From positions 372,001 to 436,000 of the forward strand of contig JADLZK010008219.1 of assembly GCA_015847255.1 (NCBI GenBank): a stretch of DNA of 64,000 nucleotides, read 5' to 3'. The translations under genes were made by a program, and so were the position numbers. This stretch comes from Hyparrhenia diplandra. Its lineage: Eukaryota > Streptophyta > Magnoliopsida > Poales > Poaceae. Below, piece after piece: positions 10,743 through 23,463 of this stretch (position 1 is the first letter of the stretch; each line of letters starts with the position of its first letter). The notes beneath the pieces were generated by a model. That model searched no databases. It saw only the letters and a program-made list of their open reading frames with translations, and was not told the origin of the DNA.

Positions 10743-12006
10743 GACGGGATATTGCGGTATTGGACTCCTGTATTTGGGCCGGCCCGGATCGCCGCCGCCG
10801 CCGCTTGAAGCAGAGCAGCAGGAACAACGGCTACTCTACTCTGCTTGAATTAAGTTAGGCACATGAAAACTCAGAGCACACATGACATGAGCAACCAATA
10901 TTTATTGGAAACACACCACACGTCGTTGGTAATCGCTGTTCTCAATATTTATTACAAACTTTGCACTGCCACTTGAGAGTATAGCTGTTCTTATTACAGA
11001 CAATCGACCAATTTGCCTCAAAGCGATAACTACAATTCTGTCTTTCTTCATCGTTGGAGGCTTATTCTACCATTAGACAGATACGTGCCGGCAATGTTAA
11101 TGACCAAGGAAGGAATAACAGCACAGTTTAAATGCATGATATAAGAGGAACAAATTAACAAGCCGGAACCCAGATGCCCCCACCCTAGCAGACTTCAGTC
11201 CTCTTGGCATACTTGGGGTTGGGGGAAATAAATTGCGTGGAGCTTGAAGCTACAAAAATACATACAAAAATGCAGAGCACACGACAGTAGTAGTTACAAA
11301 GGGTATAAGTTTGTGAATTTAAAAGCAAGTGTGGCAGTTGTTCCCTTTTTTTTTTTTAATAAGAAAGATAAAGGGACGAAACATTCCAGATTCCAATTTG
11401 CATCAAGCAGGATAAATTGCCGCACGAAAAAAAATGAAGCCATAACCACAGTTTTTGTCACCATAAGTTACTTATTACAGGTTCATTCTATCGGAGACAT
11501 ACATGTTGGCAATCGTTCATACTCAATACTTTTCAAAAAATTGTTCATACTCAAGAAATAACAGAACAAGTGAAATGATAAACGGAACCACCTGCCACGC
11601 AAGTGGCAACAGTAGAGGGTAGTGTAGCTGTTTTTATTACAAACAATCGACCAAATCGCCTCCAAGCAATAACCACAGTTTTACCTTTCGTCATAGTTGG
11701 AGGATTATTCTACCATTAGAGAAATACGTGCTGGCAATTCTTCTTAATGACCAAGGAAGGAATAACAGGACAAGTGAAATGAATAATATGATATAAGAGG
11801 AACAAACAAACGGGCAACCTGAGAATCCATGGGACTCACAGAAGCCTTCCGGTTCACGGTGGCCAGGGTGGTGCTGGGCAATGCAAGCGGCTATGGTGGG
11901 GTTGCCTTTTGACTTGAACTGGGTGAACAAATTGTCTCAGGCAGTCCTCTGTACCCAGTACCCTTTATAACCTTCAGTAGAGACGACGGTGCCTGTGATG
12001 GGGTGC
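10743..12006 (-). other. 3' flank of copy B with an internal tandem duplication
   Basis: The common 3' flank motif (tattac followed by aaacaatcgaccaa, then the taccattaga and aaggaaggaataacag blocks) occurs twice here, near 10990-11130 and near 11630-11770, so this flank was duplicated within the unit. Sequence near 11810-11960 (ggcaacctgagaatccat onward) recurs downstream of copies C, D, E and G and would be the distal 3' UTR exon. No gene is recognised. Confidence 0.55.
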
Positions 12007-12088
12007 CTGTTTGGAGCATAAATAAAGTATGTTAGAATATTGGAAGAGAAAGTTAATTAGTCCTCGAGAATATCAGTGTAATCTTTAC
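12007..12088 (-). other. 3' intron of copy B
   Basis: Minus-strand donor GTAAAGAT 46 nt after the stop and acceptor TGCTCCAAACAG. It matches the intron-like segments after the other copies. Confidence 0.5.
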
Positions 12089-12134
12089 CTTTTCATTTCT
12101 TTCAAGTTCAAAGTCTAAAGAAGCAACTTCAGCA

Positions 12135-15100
12135 TTAGTTGATGTACTTCCAGCGGATGTGCGAAATCTTTGACCAGCTTTCTCCATCAGGCTCTCGGCA
12201 CTTCTTCGCCAAGACAGGACAACCTCGTATATGTATGATTTGGAGAGAGGACGGCAGATCTGGTAAACATGTTATGTTGGAGCAATCACAGATTTCAAGA
12301 CTCTGCAGACCGGAGAGAAGTTTCAGATTTGTTGGCAGGGACTCCAATTTGCAAGAGTTGAAATGCGGGCGCTTTGACGGATGAGAGACTTGCGGGTTCT
12401 TCAAATGAAACCGACGGCTCCTTGCAACCTAAAAAGAGAGCTCGACGGGGCTATAAACCCTTTGAGACTTGAGCATGTGGTTGAGCAATACGGAACTACT
12501 AACGCTGAGCCAATCCTCGACATGGGCGTGAGATGTGCTTGGCGGTGAGGTTTGGAACATCTACCAATCTTAGATGCTTAAGGTGCGGGGAAGACAGGCC
12601 TTCAAGCGAGCACGGATGAGGGAGACAAGATAAATTTAATGATTCAAGGGAGGTCAGGTGGCCAATTGATAAGGATGGGGAGCTTCTGCAACTATAAATA
12701 TAAAGAGATTTAAGGTCTGGCAAGCCATTAATGAATGAATCAGCTGCAAGTATGCATCCTCCTATGCGAGAGGCTACCAAGGTTTAGTGCCATAAATTCC
12801 GCTCCACGTGCTAGCTCTAAAGAAGGGCAGCCCGTGCAATAAAGATTAGAAAGAGATGGAGCAGCACGTGAGCCACCCAGTGATCCGAGACACCAACGGT
12901 CACATAGTTTCAACCTCTCAAGTTTTGTCAAATGCTGAAACACCTTTCGAGGGAGTGCAATTAATGCCATATTACCTTCCAATGATAATCTTGTCGGTGA
13001 AGTGAGGCTACCAAGGCAAACAACTAAAGCTTCATCCGTAATAATCGCATGACGAAAAGGTAAAGTTCACGGAGTCCCGATGGTAGAACCAAGTGGCAGC
13101 TCCATGGTCCTTCTTCCATAAATGACTTTTATCCTCTGCTCATGGCAAAAAGCCATGCCTTGATGATATTTTCTTTTCGTCCATTCTTTGTCTCCTTCCT
13201 CCATACCACTTTTCATAATTTGTAGATGTGTGGTTATATCATCATCCATCATCGGTGTCACCAACCGCTTGAGAGTTGAATAGTCTTGTGACAAGTATTC
13301 TCCTAACATCCGATCCCTCGAATCCACCTCCCACATTGATGAAAGTTTAGATGCCGTGTCATCCGCCCGCATCATATTTTCCCACATGTCATGTTGCTCA
13401 AGCTGATTTTTTCGGACAAACGTAAGCAATGGGCAGCCATGGATTGATAATTTTGCAAGGCTTGTTGGAAGACATGATAATGTCTTGAAATTTGGAACAT
13501 CCAATAGATGCGAGTAGAGCAAAGGCTGAAGGAGCTCAGATCCGGTGGTAGGCCTTCTAGCAAGCTGCGGTTTTCAAGCACAAAGCTTTCCAAATTCTCA
13601 AAATAGGATCCCTCAATTAACCAACTAGGATATGTGTCGATTTGTAACCTTCGATTGCGAGGTAACTTCGGTTGGGGTGGTGGTCCGAGGCCTTCTAGAA
13701 TATCCAAATGCAAATTATCCTCCCGCATCTACGCCATTCTTACAACTCGCACGAGCCTCAACATTTGAAGGCGATTTTTTTACGATATAGCTTGGACTCT
13801 AAGGCTTCGTCCTTTCCAATAACATTCTCAAGATGTTTCACTATTAATCCGCCACCGAGCTCATTCAAGTCCTTCGGTATATGCCAACTCATATCCTTGC
13901 TTCTTTTGCACGAAAAACCAACATATAGATCTTGTAATGAAGTAAGCTTGCCAATGTTGGGAATTTGGTAGTATTTTGTACCATTCGGATGCCGTAGCTT
14001 ACTTAAATTGCAAACATTTTCGAGCAACCTCTCCACAATGGAGCTTAACCAAGTAAGCGTAAGTGGTAAAGAGCACATAATGACATAGGTAATTTCGGCG
14101 ATGTTTTGCCGAGGTCCAAATACCGAAGGTGCTTCATCTCACCAACAGATTCGGGTAACTTGTCGCTATTGTAAAATGACAAATGCAATACACGCAACTT
14201 CTTCGTGTTCTGCAAAAGATCTAATAAAAATAACACTTGCATTATCCAAAGTGGATGGATGCAGATAACAGTGCGTAAATGACGCAACTTGGTGATAATT
14301 TCCTTATGCCTTTGCATACTCTCAACCTCAACGGATAGATGTCGAGCGATTATGCGGTATTTCTATCACATTATCATCTTCTAATCGAGGCGATCTTCTA
14401 GAGAGTGACTCGCCAAATCATGAAGAATATCATGCATGACATAATGCGGACTAGAATCGAATTGTTGGAAGAAAGATCCGAGAGACCATGTCATTGAAGT
14501 AATCCCTCCCAACATCTTCCGGTGTCCTACTACTCAAATTGGATGAATCAACAAACCCCTTACAACCCAAAAGTGAACCAACAGATTAGGTTCGTATCTA
14601 TGACCTTTTGGAAATAAGCTGCAATACAAGAAGCACCTCTGCAAACGTGGATCTAACTTCTCATAACTCCACAACGAGAGATGTTAAGGGTTCACTCAAA
14701 TCGTTGAGCCTTAGTGCACCTTTCCATTCAAGTGATATCTTTTTTTACGCTCAACGGAACCCGAGAACTTTTGCTACCAAAGGACACTTTCCAAGCCTTG
14801 TTAGCAATCTTCTCGCAATATGTTCTAGCTTTGTGCGCACGCCTGGTCTTCAATTTCTACTCCGAGATAAAGCATGGTGTTTAAAGAGATCCAAGAACTC
14901 AAGATCATCCATGTTTTCAAGCGAACAACTTGTTCACACGCATACGCGGGCCGGGAGCATTTCACCTCGAGAAGTCACCAAAAACTCGCTTCCCGACCGC
15001 CGAGACTAATGGAGCGAGGAGTTGCTCCCACTCTCTCTCACTATCAGATTTTTCAAACCAAACATCATCCAAGACAAGTAGGAATTTACGTGATTGTTGC

Positions 15101-15981
15101 AAGATGTCCCATGGTAGTTTGCATGGAGGGTATCAAGACTATCAATGCCCAGGCAGTCCCCTTTTTATCGCGGACTCGATGATCTCCCTTGTGTGACGAC
15201 GCACATCAAGTTTGCGTGAGATGCAGATCCACATACGGACATCAAAGCATTCCTTTATCCTCTTGTCATTGTAGACATACTGTGCTAAGGTGGACTTTCC
15301 CATTCCCCCTGCTCCAACAATTGCCAAACCTGAGTAGCTTGTGGAACTTGCCTCAGCAGTTGTTTCCTTGCCAAGAAGAAAATCTACTATGTGATCACGA
15401 TCCTTGTCGCGACCAAAAATACTCTTTGAAGCTGGAAGTGATGTGGTTGTAGGAACCACCGATTCTTTGGTACAGCTGGTTGCCACTCGACGATATTGCC
15501 ATGTGGTAAGCCAAGAAGATCCCGAAGCTCCTTTGCTTCAAGCAGGATGTTCTTGAGCTCTTTCATCTTGTTAATTAGCTTTCGATTCGCCGGCAACAAG
15601 TTACGTGCCCTACTCTTGGCAGCACGAAGTGGCTTCATGATAGTGGATGCAACAGAGGAGGCTTCATCCTCCCCTATCAAGGGATCCTTCCCACTCTTTG
15701 CCTTGTGCTTGAGGAGGTTGTACTCATGCTCATCCAGCAGGTCCTCAGCATCATAGAAGGCTTCTTTGAGCCGCCGGATCCATGCCTTGAGCCTGCCCGT
15801 GTGGGGGCTCTTTCGGCCGTTTGAATCACCGAGTCAAACGTAGCGGGGATGTGGCTGTGGCTTCTAGTTGCCGGAGCTCATGCACCATGTCCATATTGAG
15901 GTAAGCTGAAGCTTCAGTAAGAAACTTGCTGAAAATTGGCGATGCTGCCCACCTTAAGCCAGAGAGTGCCAAGTACGCCAT
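12135..15981 (-). pseudogene. NLR copy B: Rp1-type CC-NBS-LRR, frameshifted as given
   Basis: The ATG at 15981 opens MAYLALSGLRWAASPIF, so the N-terminus is in frame. The coiled-coil segment MKPLRAAKSRARNLLP lies near 15640. The P-loop VGAGGMGKSTLAQ (about 15280-15320) and RNBS-A VRMWICISRKLDV are clean in one frame (15142-15486). From 15140 to 14320 the NB-ARC reading is broken many times: Kin2, the GLPL site, RNBS-D (near 14620) and MHD (near 14420) are recognisable only as pieces. LRRs run 14320-12200 in at least six frame blocks, including a clean 151-residue piece at 13067-13522. The tail EPDGESWSKISHIRWKYIN ends at 12135. Length fits the family. Around 14470 the motif gatccgagagacc replaces gatccagagacc, one of the CAG-linked insertions. 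Confidence 0.85.
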
Positions 15982-16795
15982 GGATGCAGTGGTTTGTGGA
16001 GCTTTGCCTTTTTTTTAGAGAGAAGAGATCTTGGATGGAAATGTTTCGAGATGAAAAGAAAATGATATGTTGAATTGGTAATGAAAGGTACAAAATAGAT
16101 GAATGGATAGATGAGGCGAATAAGAAACAAAGCTGTTTTTTTAGTGTGGATGTGGTGCTTCTGTAGAGGGGAAATAACTGGTAGTATGGATGAGGTGCTT
16201 TTGCAGAGGGGAAAGAACAGGGCAAAGTGATCCTTTTGGTAATGGCACAAGATGTTTGGATTTTGCAAGGACCTAAATTAGGAAGACGATTGGAAATAAT
16301 CGAAGGCCAATGGCTGTTTTACTCTCCCTTTTTGTGGGGATTTTTGAAGTTGTTTTGTTTCTGGTAGGGAAGAAATGAATGAGTACAAGATGTCGGATGC
16401 TTCTTCCTTTTTTTTTTTTTGGGGGGGGTGGGGAGAGGATTTTTCTGTTCTTTTTCGTGGTAGTGGATAAATTGAGTAGATGCGGGTGAGAGTGTGTCTA
16501 GTGACCAAGAAAATCAGGATAAAATGGATGGAATATGAACAATATGAACAGGATAGAAGAAAAGGATTGATTATGAGAAGCAGGAACATAATACGGATAA
16601 GGTGCTTCTGAAGATGGAAACAACTGGTGAAGACAGCAAATGAGTCGATGGACAACCTGGAATCGAAAGGACAGATAAAATTACTGAAACTGAACAAAGT
16701 GAAGAACAGATAACAAATTGATTGTTTTCCTTTCATTTCTCATGTGTTAAAGGAACACAGAAGAATAGCTAACAAGTCCACACAAGAAATCTTAC
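15982..16795 (-). other. 5' UTR and putative intron 2 of copy B
   Basis: A pyrimidine-rich region on the minus strand with homopolymer runs. An acceptor TTTCCCCTCTACAG near 16155 could open the coding exon. The sequence resembles 36398-37123 (copy D), 43853-44665 (copy E) and 58801-59552 (copy G). No coding content is seen. Confidence 0.45.
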
Positions 16796-16898
16796 ACGAA
16801 CTAAAAATATCAACAGCGCAGGGAGTAGTGTCTTCAAAGCAAGGTTGAACCACGAGCTCAAGGTCGCCGGAGGGATGGACTGGACTGCGGAAGAGGCA
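16796..16898 (-). other. putative exon 2, proximal copy, of NLR B
   Basis: 103 nt between the acceptor TTGCATTACAG (right end) and the donor GTAAGATT (left end, 16788-16795). A second, diverged copy lies at 17012-17110. Confidence 0.55.
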
Positions 16899-17011
16899 CT
16901 GTAATGCAACAGAATCAGACGCAAGAGTCAAACAGTTGTTTTCCTTTCATTTCTCTTGTCTTAAAGGAACACACAGGAAAATAGCTAACAAGTTCACGCA
17001 AGAAATCTTAC

Positions 17012-17110
17012 ACGAACTAAAAATATCAATGGCGCAGGAAGCAGCGTCTCCGGAGGAAGCTTGGATGATGAGCGTGTGAGGTGCCGGAGGGGTGGATTTG
17101 GACTCTGGAA
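17012..17110 (-). other. putative exon 2, distal duplicate, of NLR B
   Basis: The donor GTAAGATT is intact at the left end. The right end, where other copies read agcactgtaatgcaag, is altered to a form without the acceptor AG. This duplicate is either dead or mis-sequenced at its CTG. Confidence 0.35.
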
Positions 17111-17489
17111 TACGAGCTCTTTACTTCTCCGGCCGGTGCAAGAGACGAAAGACTCAAACAGCCCGTCGTCAACCACTCTGATTGAGTAACACACTGGCAA
17201 AGGCATGGAAGCGCATTAGCGAAATATCTGAGCAACTTCTCAAGTTATTATATTATTCTGTTGTTTGCTCTGTACCCAAAATATATACTTTAAGAGAACA
17301 GTTGCAGTTTTTATAAGTTGAGATGAGCTGGCCATGATAAAGACAAGCTATTGTAGTATGGAGTAGGTCACTGATTGTTGTAATAAAGTGGCCTTTGCAC
17401 ATCAGACAAATACATGAATGAAACGGTAGGTAATTGTACCTCTTGCTTCTCCTTTCATAATTTTCATCACCAATTGCAGGGCAGTTTCA

Positions 17490-17815
17490 TGATCCGCTGC
17501 TGATGCTAGGTAGCATCGTGGAGCCACCGCTGGGTTCCCAGCACCTACTGCAGAAGCCGAAGTCATTATCCCGACCCACCTCACTCTGGTCTCCTCTGCT
17601 CCAGCTGCGGCAAAACATCGAACGCCTTGCTCGCACTACAAGGGCTGCTCGACTACTAGTTGTGCGTGGGATGGATAGTCCCGGCCCGGCGCATGCTCTG
17701 GCATGTGGGGAGGAGACGGGGGAGTGAGTGTGAGGACGAGGGAGAGAGGAGAAGAAGAGTGCAGGCTCACCCGCCGTTCTCTCCTTCCCGTGGCCTGGCC
17801 GGACCGGTGAGAGCA
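17490..17815 (-). promoter_or_regulatory. GC-rich putative first exon/promoter module of copy B
   Basis: Homologous to the modules of the other units (shared core ggttcccagcacctactg, with the caaaacaacgaac and gatagcc..ggcccgg blocks). The donor is less clear than in A, C, D, E and G. Confidence 0.4.
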
Positions 17816-18251
17816 CGAACACAAACGGATTGTTTTGGTTTCTCATGTGCTTCTCGGATGTGGGAATGCAGATACAGGCACACAGAGGGAAATTCTTCTT
17901 CGGGAAAAACAAGTGGAGACTGGGCCGTCCGACCTCGATCAAAAAAAAAAAAAAAGACCCGAACCTGGCGCTGGAACCGAACATAAATTTGGGCCGGCCC
18001 AGATCGTCTTCGTTTGAAGCAGAGCAGCAGGAACAGCGGCTATACCTACGCTCCACCACATCATATAACACAGACAGCGGCTACTCCTCTGCTAAAATAA
18101 AACTCAGGAGCACACATGACATGAGCAAACACCAAAGACGACGACAGAATCACTGAATCAAAGGAAATCCGAATGTATTACAAACACACCACACACATCG
18201 TTGGCAATTGTTGTTTTCAATATTTATTATAAACTCTGCACAGCCACGTGA
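17816..18251 (-). other. outer 3' flank of copy C, left of the retroposon
   Basis: Common flank sequence (gaagcagagcagcaggaac, then cacatgacatgagcaaac). It stops at 18264 within gattatatctgtt and resumes at 22823 with the same 13 bases. Confidence 0.6.
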
Positions 18252-21200
18252 GATTATATCTGTTTTTTTTTTTTCCCAAAGCGCACCCATTGGCACGTAT
18301 TTCATTAAGGGCGAAAAAAAGAGTTTTACACGCCGCACACTTTAGCCAAAACAATTGGCCGAAGCGCACGAGAACACACATACAAGAATCACCGGCTAAA
18401 ACGGTGGTGCGTTACGACTGTACTAAAAGTTAAACTAATGCGCGACGAGTGTTGGAGAGCGGCGTCGCCCGCTGCCACCCAGTCAGAACGCGGCTACAGC
18501 TCCGTCGAGAATCTCCCCCAAGAGGCGGCAATGCACCAAAGCCGCATCAAGGGGAAGAACTCGCGCATACGCTCTCGCTTTGCCGCACGACCGACTTCAC
18601 CGAAAGTGCTCCCGGAGCTACACAGAAGCTCGGGGACGGTCGCCCGCCTCGACCTGGCGTCCCCTCAAGGTTGCCTGAGCAGCTCCAATAACGCCGTGCT
18701 TTTGGTTTGCTTCGCACGCGAGACGCGAGCATGTCGTGCTTTCCGTTCTTCCACGGGCACCTTGACGAGCGGAGGGTGGGCTGGCGGCCGAGGACGCGCG
18801 TCGTCGGCGGGAGGGTGAGCGACGCGATGAAGTCTGCACGAAGTAGCGGTGGAGCGCATCTGCGTGCTCCCAAACCGATCCCCGGGGCGGCCGGGTCCGG
18901 TGGCGCTTGGGAGCCGAGGGCGGCTAGAGGCGCCCGGGGTGTCCCGGCGTTGGGGACTCCGACCCATCCCATGACGGACGCCGAGGAGGGGAAGGATCCC
19001 GCACATTCTCCGCCCTGGAGGACGGCTCGGCATCCCCGGAGAGAGGTTGCATGGAACCTCGCAGCGGGTGAGGGGTCGGGGAGGCGACACGCGGCACAGT
19101 GTCGCTTGGCCCACTTGCCGGACCGACACGGCGGCGCCCGCTTCTCAGGACGCTGATCGCGAAAGCGGTTGGCGGCCGCCGGCCGCCGCGACGCGTACCC
19201 GGGCCGCCATCGACCACTGTGTCCTCGCGGCGCCGCAGCAACCGGGGTGCCGAAGGAGAGGCGGGCGGCGGCCGGTGGAACATCCACCGGGTAGTTGAAG
19301 AAGGAGTGCGAGGGGCCCAATGGCTCGACCTACCGCGACCGACATGTCGGCGCCTAGAAGGTCGGCGGGCCGGCGACGATGCAAAGGCAAGACGCCTGGA
19401 CCACGACCCCCCTCAGGCACCTCAGAGCAAAGGTCGGTCGCGATGAAGCCCCCACCCCGCACGGCAGAGGCATGGCGTGGCGACGCCGAGTGTCGAAGGT
19501 GGATCCGCCCGGCACGCCAGAGCCTCCGAGGCATCCGCCCGCCGAAGGCAGCGACCATGTGCGCAGAGGTGAAGGTGGCTCCAACAAGAGTGGCAAGGGG
19601 TGGCACCGGGGGTGGACGGTGACGCCGACGAGGAGGCCACGCGCTCCTCAAGCATTGGGTCCACCCAAGCGGCGGGGGCACCGCAACCTCACATGAGATG
19701 AGCGTGAGCGGTCCGAAGATGCGACGATATCGCCGACGGAAGTAACGACCCACGCGACCTTGGACCCCTTTGATGATCGCTGGCGAAGCATCGTCCGGCA
19801 AGAGCTTGATGTGGTGGAGGCCACACGCCTTGACTGCACGTAGCCCACGCAAGGTCGGTGGTAGGTGGCGGTGGTGCAGCGACGTGACTCGATCGATGTC
19901 ACGGTGCTCCACAGCGGTGGCGGCGAATTTGGAGCTGAAGTAGTGGATCGTCGGCTGCGGCCCCCACGCCCGCCGCTGCGAGCCACGGACCGGTGGCCGG
20001 CACATCTGCGGATGGGGCAACGCGTGGCGCAGGCGACATGTCGCAGCGGCGTGGTCCTCAGCGAGTGGCGTTGAAGCAGGCCAGCGGTAGGCCGGGCTGG
20101 GCATCGGCGGTGGCGCGAGGCGGATGGAGCGGGGCCGCGGCGTGCTCGAGTGGTGGAGGGAGATCGCTGCCGACCCCACGGCATCCGGCATGGTCGCCGA
20201 CGGCACGCGGCCCAAGTCGAAGGTGGCGGCGGCACGGCGCCGGTCCGAGCGAGCGGCGTAGACGCGTCCCGGGTGCGGCTGAGGCGGACGTCACATGCCC
20301 CGCCCGGGGTCCCCGAGAAGGTCCGTCGCTGCGGGATGGCGCGCTCGCGGCGCCGGGCGCCGTGCAGGTGGGAGCGCACGATGCCGCCGTCACGCTAAGA
20401 CGATAGCGGCCCGTGCCGACTTCGATGCCCGTGGCGAGAGTCCACGTGCACGGCGCCAAGACCGGCCGCACGGTACCGCCAAGGCCGTGAAAGGTCCTAA
20501 TGGCTAGAGGGGGTGAATAGCCTATTAAAAATTCTACAAACAACACTAAGCAAGGCGGTTAGTAAAAAAGATGGCGTAGCACAAATGCAAATGCTTCAAG
20601 CTAATTACGCAAGCCTCCTAGCAATTCTAGCAAAACTAATATCGCTAATCACAAGCAAAAGCTAGGTTGCTAAGTTACTCCTAGGTGGACAAGTAATTCT
20701 AACTAATTCTACCTCTAGGAGCTAACAAGACTAAGCTAGTTACTCAACTAAGCACCCTAACAAGATATACTATCAAAGTAATGTGAAGGAGTGCTAGAAT
20801 ACAATACCACCGGTGTAGTGTCGAGGTTGTAGCCAATCACCGTGTACAAGAAATCTCCAACGAGCAATCACACAAGACACGATGATTTTTACCGAGGTTC
20901 ACGTGCTTGCCGGCACGCTAAGTCCTCGTTGTGGCGACGCACTCACTTGACGTATGCTAAGCTTAATGGCCGGTGCCAAATCCCCTATGGGAGCTCAAGC
21001 AACGACCACAAGAGAGGGTCCAACAAGCCACGAGCAATCCACTAGTGCTCCTTTCGCGAATCTCCCGCGGGGTAAGGAACGACCCCTCACAATCACCACC
21101 GGTGTGGCCTCAAACAAGCTCCACTTGAGCTCAACACCGCCTCTTGCTCCAAGCCGCTAGGGAACCAAGCAAATTCCTAAGAGAAACAAGATCCCACAGC

Positions 21201-22835
21201 TTCTCCAAGGATGAAGTGCCTCTAGATGCAAGACTAATCAAGCAATGCACTTCTATCACTCTCAATCTCACTCAAGATTCGAAGTTAGAGTGAAGAGATG
21301 AGTGGAGGGGAGTCTCACAAGCTCACAAGTGTGTAGGAGTGTTCAAATGTGCAAGAGAGAGACAAATGAACCGGCCAAGCTAGTATATATAGAGCCCAAG
21401 TCGAAAAACTAGCCGTTGGTCTTCAAATGCCTCTGGCTGGGCGCTGCGGACGGACGTGCCGAGCCGCGCCGGACAGCGCGGGCGCCGGTAAAACAACAAC
21501 ACCGAGGCGCTGCTGCCGGACGCGCCAGGCGCTGCGTCCGGCAGGGGGTCTCCCCGACACCCCTTACTGAACAGCGTCCGGCGCCGTTGGGCTGCGCCCG
21601 CCGCGCGATCAATCTTCCTCGGCGACGAGTTCTCCACGGCGCCCGACGCGCGGATTGGTTTGGGCCGCGTCAGCGCAAACCGCCTGGACGCGTCAGGCGC
21701 CCCGATTTGAATGTTTGCACGTGCCTGGCGCGCCCAGCGCCCATGCCCCCGTCCGGCGAAGTTCAAAACATTCCTCTTCATCGTTGCGTCGTCGTCTTTC
21801 CATCTTTCCAAGTTTTCGCTTCTTGTCTTGAGTTGCCAACACTCGAATGTGTCCCATGAGCACTTGTGTTAGCATGCCGCGATCGGTTAGACAAGAACGA
21901 AGTTAGTGCTCTCAATCCTAAATGCATATGCAAGTCAATTGGACCTAGAAGCACTTCACCAAAGGATTGTCACGGCATCCCTCTTGATAGTCGGCCATCT
22001 ATCCTATAATGTGATCACACGCTCTATCGTGTCTTGATCACCGAAAGGAAAACCCTATCAAGTATACCTTTGCCTTGATCTCCGGGTTCCTCTCAAGCCG
22101 ATCACCGAGCTTGACGATCCATCAAGTCCACCGACATTGTCCATGTTTATGATCATCATGCTCCTTGTCATCCATCTAATCCTATCTCATAGTCAAGACT
22201 TAGAGCAAAGGATTAGTCCAACAAGTGTGTCATCAATTTCCAAAACCAAACATGAGATTTCAGTCTGGCAAGACCGAGAGTCCACGATGAGCCGCAGACG
22301 AAGGTTGAGCGGGTCCGTCGCCCTATCCACATCGACGTCGTCATCACTATCCCAATCGGAGACGGCGCCCTCCGCCCAACGCATCCCTTCTCGACCTGCC
22401 CGAGTCGCCCGGTAGCGGGCAACGCGTCTTTGTAGGCGGCGACGACATAAGGCGAAGGCCGCACGAGCACCACATCCGCGCCCACCAACAAAGCGACGCC
22501 GGCAGGTGGCCGCAACGGCCGACGGCGCCATGAGGACAGTAGAGACGTCACCAACGATCTCGCCTTCCTCAACGTCCACGGTGGGGCGGCGTCGGTGGAG
22601 AGGGCCTTCGCAGAGAGCAGTCCATGTCGATGTCGGGGATCGCCGCTCCGGCCACCACTATCGGGCGGCCCGAGGTCACGGCCGACCGTCGACACCACCG
22701 GAGGCCAGCCCAGCCGAATACCCCGGCATAGGAACGGCGAAGGGCGCCGGGCTGAGGGAGGCCGCCGGCGGTGGTCGGGGCTCCGCCAGGAGGAGCAATG
22801 GTCGGGAGCCGCAACCGTGCACGATTATATCTGTT
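18252..22835 (-). mobile_element. LINE-type poly(A) retroposon with 13-bp target-site duplication, split by a solo LTR
   Basis: The 13-mer gattatatctgtt occurs at 18252-18264 and again at 22823-22835, flanking the insertion; flank sequence continues normally on both sides. Directly inside the left copy is a T-run, which read on the minus strand is a poly(A) tail preceded by CCTTAATGAAATACGTGCC, a grass LINE-type terminus. The body is GC-rich (18.4-20.5 kb and 22.26-22.82 kb). A 356-codon open stretch lies in the sense orientation (19145-20215), but no reverse transcriptase or endonuclease domain was recognised. Without the LTR the element is about 2.8 kb, so it is partial or non-autonomous. 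Confidence 0.7.
20488..22262 (+). mobile_element. solo LTR of an LTR retrotransposon, nested in the retroposon
   Basis: The segment starts tgaaaggtcctaatggctag and ends gagatttca (5'-TG...CA-3'). The composition changes abruptly at both ends from GC-rich to AT-rich. A TATA-like tatatatag near 21384 lies in the AT-rich body. Only one LTR is present, with no gag-pol, primer-binding site or polypurine tract beside it. The 5 bases before (ggccg) and after (gtctg) do not match cleanly, so the target-site duplication is not confirmed. Confidence 0.6.
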
Positions 22836-22964
22836 CTTATTACAAACAATCGACCCAATTGGCCTCAAAGTGATAACCACAGTTTGCTTATTCTACTACA
22901 GCCACGTGAATCAAAGTTAGTCAGAATGTAATACAAACACACCACATCACACTTCGTTGGCATC

Positions 22965-23463
22965 CCGAGGCTCGCCGGGCTACAGGACATCTCCCAGAGC
23001 GAAGATTGCCTCATCGACTGGTGGCTGAACTCGTCGGCAAGGGTACCACAACCCTTTCGTGCGGGATTTCACTCCTTGGTCCTTCTCACTTCCTGGGAAG
23101 TCCGGAAGGAGGCGGAACCGTCGTACCTTCGACAACGTCTCGGTCACGCCATTGCAGCTGCTAGCGAGGATCAAGGAGCAAGCGGAGGAGTGGTGCGCGG
23201 CTGGCTACCTTGTGCTCCAGCCGCTGCTGATGGCGGTTGCGTAGGAGCTCCTATCCACGGCTGTGTTTCTAGTCGCACATTTGTTTCCCAGGCTTAGTAC
23301 AACTCTATAGCTCCGCCGTGTCAGCCGGTGATTTGTGTTTGTGTGCCCGCCGTGACGCTCAATGGCATCTCGCCAAACAGTGCTTACGGATGTAACCTAA
23401 CTAAACTCTATTCCCTCTTAATGAAGCACGTCCAATATGGACGCAAAAAAAAAAAAAAAAAAA
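22965..23463 (+). mobile_element. LINE 3' end with poly(A) tail
   Basis: Plus-strand frames give IDWWLNSSARVPQPFRAGF and RRTFDNVSVTPLQLLARIK followed by EQAEEWCAAGY. This is the C-terminal end of the plant LINE ORF2 product, after the zf-RVT. The non-coding tail has ttaatgaagcacgtcc and a run of 19 A at 23445-23463. It is strongly 5'-truncated. It sits in the common flank between cgttggca and atttgttac, where about 15 flank bases are missing compared with other units. Confidence 0.7.

Noticed and set aside
16700..17120. Regular leader repeats considered as a CRISPR-like or satellite array
   Set aside because: Only two or three units, each with splice sites and unique spacing, in plant nuclear DNA. 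Exon duplication explains them.
19145..20215. 356-codon minus-strand open frame
   Set aside because: The region is very GC-rich, with long open frames in several phases on both strands. No domain is recognised and it lies in a retroposon body, so it is not listed as a gene.
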